Assembly: GCA_021776235.1 (NCBI GenBank)
Contig: JAJFGG010000042.1
Coordinates: 1-38,353, forward strand
Length of the DNA: 38,353 nt
Source of the DNA: Alphaproteobacteria bacterium
GTDB taxonomy: Bacteria; Pseudomonadota; Alphaproteobacteria; GCA-2731375
Direction of reading: 5' to 3'
Below are positions 33,381-38,353 of this stretch, piece by piece; the stretch's first letter is position 1; each line of letters opens with the position of its first letter. The position numbers were made by a program, and so were the translations under genes. Below the pieces are notes generated by a model that was given only the letters and a program-made list of their open reading frames with translations, made no database searches and had not been told where the DNA came from.

Positions 33381-34577
33381 TTAGAGACCCAGAACCATTT
33401 TCGCGATGATATTGCGCTGGATCTCGTTACTGCCGCCATAGATCGTCGCCGCCCGGCTGAATAGATACTGCGGCATTTGCGCGGCGGCATAGTCGGGACC
33501 GATTGAAGGTTCATTCCATCGGTCGGACATTTGCTCCATCTCGAACGGCGCAGCGTAATAACCCAAGGCCTCGATCGTCAATTCGGTCAATTGCTGGCGG
33601 ATCTCTGTGCCGCGGATTTTCAACATCGAGGCCTCGGCCCCAATGGGCCGCCCGGCGGCTTCTTCGGCCAGAAATCGAAGGCTGAGATATTCCAGCGTCG
33701 TCAAGGCGATTTCCGCGTCGGCCAGCTTACCGGCAAAATCCGGTTCGTCCAAAAGCGTCTTGCCGCCGGTGCGCTCTTCCTCAGCGATGCTCTTCAGCCG
33801 GCGCACCCGCTGTTTGGACAGGCCCACCTCGGTAATAGAATTACGTTCGTGTCCAAGCAGAAATTTGGCATAGGTCCAACCCTTGTTCTCTTCACCGATG
33901 CGGTTGGCCACTGGCACCTTTACATCTGTGTAATAGGTCATGTTCAAGTGATGCGCGCCATCAATGGAAATTATGGGCTTGGGTTCAATCCCCGGCGTGT
34001 TCATATCAATCAACAGGAAGGAGATACCTTCCTGTTGCTTGCCCTCGCTCGAGGTCCGCACAAGACAGAAGGTCCAATCGGCTATGTGGGCCGATGAATT
34101 CCAGGTTTTGGTGCCGTTGACCAGATAATGATCACCGGTCAACACAGCCTTGGTCTGCAGCGAGGCAAGGTCAGAGCCTGATCCCGGCTCTGAATAACCC
34201 TGACACCACCACTCCTTGCCATTCAGTATTTTTGGCAGGAAACGTTCTTTTTGGGCATCGGTGCCGAAGGTGTAGATCAGCGGACCGACCATCAGCAGAC
34301 CAAATGGAATGGTTTCTGGCGTATCGAATTCAGCCATGACTTCATCGAAAATATAGCGTTGCGTGGCGTTCCAGCCGGTACCGCCAAATTCCACGGGCCA
34401 ACCAGGCGCCGCCCAGCCGCGATTGTAAAGAATCAACTGCCAGCGCTGGATATCCGCCTTGGCAATGGGACGGCCCCGGCGCACCGATTCGGCGATATCC
34501 GCAGGTAAATGCGCCTTCACGAAAGTGTGAACCTCGTCTCGAAATGCTAGGTCATCGTTGCTGAAAGCCAAATCCAT
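33381..34577 (-). CDS. Acyl-CoA dehydrogenase (paralogue of the adjacent gene)
   Basis: An acyl-CoA dehydrogenase of 398 residues, first of the three-gene run. It carries the same WWCQGYSEPGSGSDLASLQT signature at 123-142 and the same CLVRTS-EGK-QEGISFLLIDMN core as its neighbour. The C-terminal segment is YGGSNEIQRNI, again without the medium-chain-type catalytic Glu; Glu244 in LLGHERNS is the candidate base. I chose the ATG at 34577, with AGGCGG six bases upstream; the frame runs back to 34676 without family-like residues. The following gap to the next dehydrogenase is 208 bases and holds a GCCGCC/GGCGGC stem (33305-33329) but no clear gene. Confidence 0.9.
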   Translation of the reverse strand: MDLAFSNDDLAFRDEVHTFVKAHLPADIAESVRRGRPIAKADIQRWQLILYNRGWAAPGWPVEFGGTGWNATQRYIFDEVMAEFDTPETIPFGLLMVGPLIYTFGTDAQKERFLPKILNGKEWWCQGYSEPGSGSDLASLQTKAVLTGDHYLVNGTKTWNSSAHIADWTFCLVRTSSEGKQQEGISFLLIDMNTPGIEPKPIISIDGAHHLNMTYYTDVKVPVANRIGEENKGWTYAKFLLGHERNSITEVGLSKQRVRRLKSIAEEERTGGKTLLDEPDFAGKLADAEIALTTLEYLSLRFLAEEAAGRPIGAEASMLKIRGTEIRQQLTELTIEALGYYAAPFEMEQMSDRWNEPSIGPDYAAAQMPQYLFSRAATIYGGSNEIQRNIIAKMVLGL

Positions 34578-34809
34578 TGCATGCCGCCTGATAAGCCATC
34601 GGAATATTTGGCGGAATCCTAGAGCTACCGGGACCCGATGACAAGAGAGCACAGAATCCCCGTTATGGTTAACCAAAATGGGCCTCAGGGCGCCTTGGAG
34701 TCAGCGGCAAATCATGCTAAATTTTCGGTTAGGTTCTGGGCTGAAGTATTCAGTTGGTTTTGGCGAGAAACATGCCGCCTCATGTCCTCTAGCGCGAGTT
34801 GAATTATTG

Positions 34810-34995
34810 ATGACGAGTCCATATTTACAGCTGCGCCTACGCACATTCGACGAGGCTCTGGAAGATAAACAGCTCAAGGATCTCGGTCGCCGCCAGAAAA
34901 ATATCCAGTTGGCCAACGAACGTGCCGACTTGAAGGGCGATAATGTTTATCGCCTGGGGCAGCGCCTCACCACAAAAATCGGCGGAAAACCCTGA
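34810..34995 (+). CDS. Small hypothetical protein
   Basis: A possible 61-residue basic, helix-rich protein (FDEALEDKQLKDLGRRQKNI in the middle). I do not recognise it. The frame is open further upstream, but the ATG at 34810 gives the only natural-looking N-terminus; no strong Shine-Dalgarno is visible. If it is not real, the region from 34578 to 35061 is a 484-base gap between the dehydrogenase and ribokinase genes in which I see nothing else except an ATGGTTAA octamer (34665-34672), which reads TTAACCAT on the minus strand. Confidence 0.35.
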   Translation: MTSPYLQLRLRTFDEALEDKQLKDLGRRQKNIQLANERADLKGDNVYRLGQRLTTKIGGKP

Positions 34996-35061
34996 TCAGG
35001 GTATTTGCTCAAGGTATCTGATCACAAAGCTTGATTACGGCGCTAAAGAAGGCTGCTTGTC

Positions 35062-35976
35062 TTGATCATTGTGTTCGGTTCCATCGGCCTGGATATTGTC
35101 CAGTCGGTAAAGCACTTGCCGCGACCGGGCGAAACAGTGTTGACTGCGGACTATGTCATGTTGCCAGGGGGCAAAGGCGCTAATCAGGCGTTGGCCGCGG
35201 CCCGGGCGGGCGCGACCGTCCGCTTTGCCGCCTCAATTGGCGATGATGATTTCGGACAGCGCGCCTTGCTCAACCTGGATCTGGCGGGTGTCGATCTCAC
35301 AGATGTGGTGCGCCGCGGCCGTCCCACGGCATGCGCCACGATTTCAGTTGATAGCGTTGGCGAAAATCAGATCGTGGTTTCGTCTGGTGCCAATCTTGAT
35401 ACTGTGGCCGAACAATTGAATCCAGCTGCAGGGGATCTTGTCTTGCAACAGATGGAAATCCTGCCATCGGAGATCTGGGCCGGGCTTGATCTGGCCCGGG
35501 AACGCGGCGCCAGGACGATATTGAATGCGGCGCCGTATCAATCCATCCCTCTGGCTGCCCTGGCCAAAATTGATGTCCTGATCTTGAACGAGGTGGAGGC
35601 ATCCATGTTGGCCCATGACTTGGGCCTGGATACATCCGATTTGCCTGGTGTCTGTGGCGGGGTCCAGGGACGTTTTGACACAACCGTTGTGTTGACCCTT
35701 GGGGCGGGAGGCGCCATGGCCTTCGCCCATGATGAAGCCTTGCAGGCCGGCATCCTGCCCATACGGGCCCTGGACACCGTTGGTGCCGGAGATGCCTTCG
35801 TGGGCGCCTATGTCGCTGCCCAGTCCGGTGGGATGGCCCTGGCAGACCGCCTGCGCTGGGGTAGTGTTGCTGGCGGCCTCGCCTGTCTGAGGCCTGGCGC
35901 TCAGGACGGAGTGCCCGAGCGCGCCGCCATCGAAGCCCGCCAGGACGAGATTACCATCACGCCGATTTCAATATAG
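35062..35976 (+). CDS. rbsK: Ribokinase-like PfkB family sugar kinase
   Basis: A PfkB-family carbohydrate kinase of 304 residues. GSIGLDIV (6-13) and PGGKGANQALAAARAG (35-50) form the sugar-binding N-terminal motif. LDTVGAGDAFVGAY (237-250) is the second signature, with Asp244 as the catalytic base. The size and GGKGANQA form are those of ribokinase, but other pentoses, deoxyribose or inosine cannot be excluded. The start is a TTG at 35062 with AAGG about ten bases upstream; a GTG lies three codons in. No rbs transport genes are adjacent. The stop codon falls inside the repeat element that begins at 35973. Confidence 0.82.
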   Translation: MIIVFGSIGLDIVQSVKHLPRPGETVLTADYVMLPGGKGANQALAAARAGATVRFAASIGDDDFGQRALLNLDLAGVDLTDVVRRGRPTACATISVDSVGENQIVVSSGANLDTVAEQLNPAAGDLVLQQMEILPSEIWAGLDLARERGARTILNAAPYQSIPLAALAKIDVLILNEVEASMLAHDLGLDTSDLPGVCGGVQGRFDTTVVLTLGAGGAMAFAHDEALQAGILPIRALDTVGAGDAFVGAYVAAQSGGMALADRLRWGSVAGGLACLRPGAQDGVPERAAIEARQDEITITPISI

Positions 35977-36077
35977 AGCAATTTTCAATTAATCGTGGTC
36001 GCTCGCGCGACCTAAGTAATTGGTTCAATTGCTCTATCTTAAAGAGTGGGAGCACATTTTTTTCAAATGTGCTCTAG
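35973..36077 (+). repeat. Bipartite palindromic repeat, copy A
   Basis: The 102-base gap between the convergent ribokinase and aldolase genes is filled by two stem-loops. The first pairs ATAGAGCAATT (35973-35983) with AATTGCTCTAT (36027-36037), a perfect 11 bp. Nested inside are AATTA/TAATT and GGTCGC/GCGACC. A linker with TTAAAGAGT (36039-36047) leads to GAGCACATTT (36050-36059) and AAATGTGCTC (36065-36074), a perfect 10-bp stem. The ribokinase stop is inside the first arm. It has the same layout as copy B at 10458-10562, read on the other strand. Confidence 0.75.
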
Positions 36078-36078
36078 T

Positions 36079-38124
36079 TCAGCGCAGGGCGGCGGCGATA
36101 TTGCCGCCGTCGACCGTCAGCGCCGCGCCGGTGGTTTTTTCCGCTTTCGCCAGGGCGACGAAGGTGCGCGCCACATCCTCTGCGGTAACTTCCCGGCGCA
36201 GCAGGTTCCCGGCCATATAGTCCGCCGTTGACACACCGCGTGCCTTTGAGCGCGCCGCGACCATGGTTTCGGTCAAAAGGCCGCTGCGGATGCGGTCCGC
36301 GTTGACCGCATTGGAACGAATACCCTGATCGCCATAATCTACCGCGTATTGCCGCATCAGCGACAAGGTAGCTGCCTTTGGCAGGCCATAGGGGCCAAAA
36401 TCCGGGCCCGGATTGACCGCTTGTTTTGAGGCATTGAACAATAACACGCCGCCCGTCGCCTGTTGTTGCATGATCGCCACGGCGGTTTTTGCCACCAGTT
36501 GGTGGGCGAAAAAATTCAACTCAAAACTGCGGCGCAACAGGCTATCGTCTACTTCACCAATCTTGCCTTGCCAGGCCGCGCCCGCGTTGGAGACAACAAT
36601 ATCCACGCCGCCATAATGGGCGCAAACATGATCGAAAGCCGACCCTACGGCGCTCGCATCGGTGACATCACAGGCCAGCCCCAAGCCGCCAAAGCCAGCC
36701 GCGGCTGCCGCCGCCTGGTCGCCATCCAGATCCAGAACGGCCACGGCCGCGCCTTCCGCCGCAAAAGCCGCGGCAGTGGCAGCGCCAATGGCCCCGGCCC
36801 CGCCGGTTACCGCGACGACGTGGCCGGCCAAAGCCGATTCCGGCGTCCGGCCCAATTTTGACTGTTCCAGGGACCAATATTCGACGTTGAACAGATCCGT
36901 CTCGTCGACACTTTCAAACCGGCCCAGATGTTCCGCCGCAGCAATCACCGCCATGGCGCTGGCCGCAATATCGGCCACCATTTCCGCATCATGGGCCGTC
37001 CTGTCCGCCGTGAACAGGCCAACGCCGGGCACCAGGATGACTTTGGGCAGCGGGTTCAACATGACCAATTCCGGCCTCTTGTGGCGCCCGAAATAGTCAC
37101 CATAAGCGGCCGCATAATGCGCCGTGGCAGCCACTGCCTCTGCTGCGAATTCAGCTAAATCGGCACCCTCAGGGGCGGGCAGAATAAGCGGCAGCCGTTT
37201 GGTGCGGATGGCATGATCGGGCGTGACCACACCAACCTGGCTATAACGGCCAAGATCCTTGCCATTGACGTATTTCATCACCTCGTCGTCGCCGCGGTAC
37301 GACAGCACAACCCGGCGATAACCACCCGGCATGGCCTCGTCGGCCCGGGCCAGCGCCGAGCGCAGGATGGGGCCTACTTCCGCCGCGGTCGGCGGTGTCC
37401 GCGGCAGGGCGATGGAGGCAAAGATCTTGCGCCGGCCCTGGCGCAAACGGCCCTCGGCCAGATTGACCAGCGCAATCGTTCTGGCATAGGATTCTGCCGC
37501 TGTTTCGCCAAAACTGACCATGCCGTGTTTTGACAGAATCATCCCAATACAGTTCGGTTGTCCGGCATAGGCCTTCGCCGCCGCCTTCGCCAGGGCCAGT
37601 CCCGACATTTCGTAGGGCACCACGACAGCCATTTCGGCAAACGTTTCAGCACAGATCGCGTCGCCGTCGGGCTGGTTCGTTAACGCCAGAATGGCTGATG
37701 CGTGGGTATGGTCCACGTAGACCTGGGGCAGAAAGGCATGCAGCAGGGTCTCCACCGATGGATCCGGCGCCTGCACCTCCATCAGGCTGCCCCGGAGCAG
37801 ATTGACCATGCTCAGATCATCCAACGCCGCCAGTGTCTGTAAACGGCGCAACGGTTCCAATCGTACGGCCGGCATGCCCGCGGCCTCGATTTGCGCCATG
37901 TCCCAACCGCTTCCCTTGATGTGCATGAGTGCCAGCTCATTCCCATAGAGGTCCGTTGCTTTGACCTTTAGGGACGCGTTGCCACCGCCATGCAGGACCA
38001 AATCCCGGTCGTGGCCCAATAACCGGGCGCTGTACAGACGCAGGGCCAGGGCTTCACCAACGCCGGCCGCAGCGCAACGGTCTATGCAGTCTTGGGCGTC
38101 TATATCGGACCAAAGATTATCCAT
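36079..38124 (-). CDS. Bifunctional class II aldolase / short-chain dehydrogenase fusion
   Basis: A 681-residue two-domain protein of the RhaD-SDR type. The N-terminal class II aldolase (about 1-420) has zinc ligands in VDHTHAS (His139, His141) and LSKHGMV (His200). It would split a ketose 1-phosphate to dihydroxyacetone phosphate and an aldehyde. The C-terminal short-chain dehydrogenase (about 430-681) has TGGAGAIG (440-447), SNAG (512-515), Ser566 and the YxxxK pair Tyr579/Lys583. It would oxidise or reduce the aldehyde. The usual name is rhamnulose-1-phosphate aldolase/dehydrogenase. I chose the ATG at 38124, one base after the stop of the mtnA-like gene, which means strong coupling. That partner suggests a 5-deoxy- or 5-thio-sugar rather than rhamnose. 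Confidence 0.88.
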   Translation of the reverse strand: MDNLWSDIDAQDCIDRCAAAGVGEALALRLYSARLLGHDRDLVLHGGGNASLKVKATDLYGNELALMHIKGSGWDMAQIEAAGMPAVRLEPLRRLQTLAALDDLSMVNLLRGSLMEVQAPDPSVETLLHAFLPQVYVDHTHASAILALTNQPDGDAICAETFAEMAVVVPYEMSGLALAKAAAKAYAGQPNCIGMILSKHGMVSFGETAAESYARTIALVNLAEGRLRQGRRKIFASIALPRTPPTAAEVGPILRSALARADEAMPGGYRRVVLSYRGDDEVMKYVNGKDLGRYSQVGVVTPDHAIRTKRLPLILPAPEGADLAEFAAEAVAATAHYAAAYGDYFGRHKRPELVMLNPLPKVILVPGVGLFTADRTAHDAEMVADIAASAMAVIAAAEHLGRFESVDETDLFNVEYWSLEQSKLGRTPESALAGHVVAVTGGAGAIGAATAAAFAAEGAAVAVLDLDGDQAAAAAAGFGGLGLACDVTDASAVGSAFDHVCAHYGGVDIVVSNAGAAWQGKIGEVDDSLLRRSFELNFFAHQLVAKTAVAIMQQQATGGVLLFNASKQAVNPGPDFGPYGLPKAATLSLMRQYAVDYGDQGIRSNAVNADRIRSGLLTETMVAARSKARGVSTADYMAGNLLRREVTAEDVARTFVALAKAEKTTGAALTVDGGNIAAALR

Positions 38125-38125
38125 C

Positions 38126-38353
38126 TCAAGGCGCAGCGTTTGCCGCTTGTTCCGGGTACAAGCCCAACAAACCGTCACGGCTGGCCGGGCAAACCCCGCG
38201 TTCCGTGATCAACCCGGTCACCAAACGGGCCGGCGTGACATCGAAGGCGTAGTTTCCCACCGCGGCGCCTTCAGGGACAAGGCGCACGGTGGCAGCCTGA
38301 CCCGCGTCAGTGACACCATGAATATGGGAAACTTCTTCGCCATCGCGCTGTTC
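38126..38353 (-). CDS. mtnA: MtnA-like S-methyl-5-thioribose-1-phosphate isomerase, C-terminal part (cut by window edge)
   Basis: The minus strand is open from the window end to a TGA at 38128-38126, giving the last 75 residues of an eIF-2B-like isomerase. [11 protein letters not shown] (near the edge) and [20 protein letters not shown] (34-53) are characteristic of MtnA, where FDVTPA closes the active site. The enzyme converts 5-methylthioribose 1-phosphate, or 5-deoxyribose 1-phosphate in the salvage shunt, to the ketose. The aldolase-dehydrogenase ATG starts one base after this stop. The N-terminal catalytic Cys and Asp are outside the window, so the assignment rests on the C-terminus. Confidence 0.72.
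   Translation of the reverse strand, partial: EQRDGEEVSHIHGVTDAGQAATVRLVPEGAAVGNYAFDVTPARLVTGLITERGVCPASRDGLLGLYPEQAANAAP

Noticed and set aside
1-38353. CRISPR arrays, tRNA or rRNA genes, insertion sequences, prophage or toxin-antitoxin modules
   Set aside because: Read through by eye on both strands; no direct-repeat array, cloverleaf, transposase or integrase motif was seen. A covariance search could still find a small RNA.

Overview
The window reads as a gene-dense stretch of an alphaproteobacterial chromosome. The best evidence is the block dgt-argS-SPOR protein-nagZ-scpA-scpB-tatA-tatB-tatC on the minus strand (27746 down to 19287), a gene order familiar from Rhodospirillales and relatives. 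The GC-rich composition, a divergent oxyR/peroxiredoxin pair, HAAT-type amino-acid transporters and many catabolic enzymes fit the same picture. I saw no rRNA, tRNA, CRISPR array, transposase, integrase or phage gene. The assignment rests on gene order and family resemblance only; no search was run.

Layout. 1-4537: the end of a family-5 solute-binding protein gene, a Dyp-type peroxidase, and a divergent peroxiredoxin/oxyR pair with an AT-rich shared promoter region. 4581-7089 (minus): otnK-otnC-cupin, a tightly coupled operon for a phosphorylated acid sugar. 7184-9509 (plus): a DUF1028 protein and a sulfatase/phosphonate-monoester-hydrolase-like enzyme, facing away from otnK across a striking 33-bp two-tier palindrome. 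9545-12359 (minus): a cyclase-family metal hydrolase and a XylD-like IlvD/Edd dehydratase. 12512-13678 (plus): an amidohydrolase. 13697-19049 (minus): a complete branched-chain-amino-acid-type ABC importer in the order binding protein, LivH, LivM, LivG, LivF, whose LivM carries an unusual C-terminal membrane extension.

19287-27746 (minus) is the housekeeping block: Tat export, condensin ScpAB, peptidoglycan recycling, arginyl-tRNA synthetase and dGTPase. 27845-29017 (plus) has erpA and exonuclease III. 29056-30684 has a phytanoyl-CoA-dioxygenase-like gene divergent from an unrecognised, highly acidic protein. 30767-34577 (minus) holds three acyl-CoA dehydrogenases whose residues suggest a heteromeric, FadE26/27-like enzyme. 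34810-38353 has a small hypothetical ORF, a ribokinase, and, on the minus strand, the end of an mtnA-like isomerase gene placed 1 nt before a class II aldolase/short-chain dehydrogenase fusion.

Novelty candidates. (1) A dispersed bipartite palindromic repeat, with one copy at 10458-10562 and one at 35973-36077 in opposite orientation. (2) The two-tier palindrome between otnK and the DUF1028 gene. (3) The incomplete OtnK/OtnC pathway with a thiol-dioxygenase-like cupin. (4) The MtnA-aldolase-dehydrogenase unit. (5) An OxyR that keeps the peroxide-sensing cysteine but lacks the usual partner. (6) The extended LivM. (7) The acyl-CoA dehydrogenase trio. None amounts to a proven new system; each is a concrete lead.
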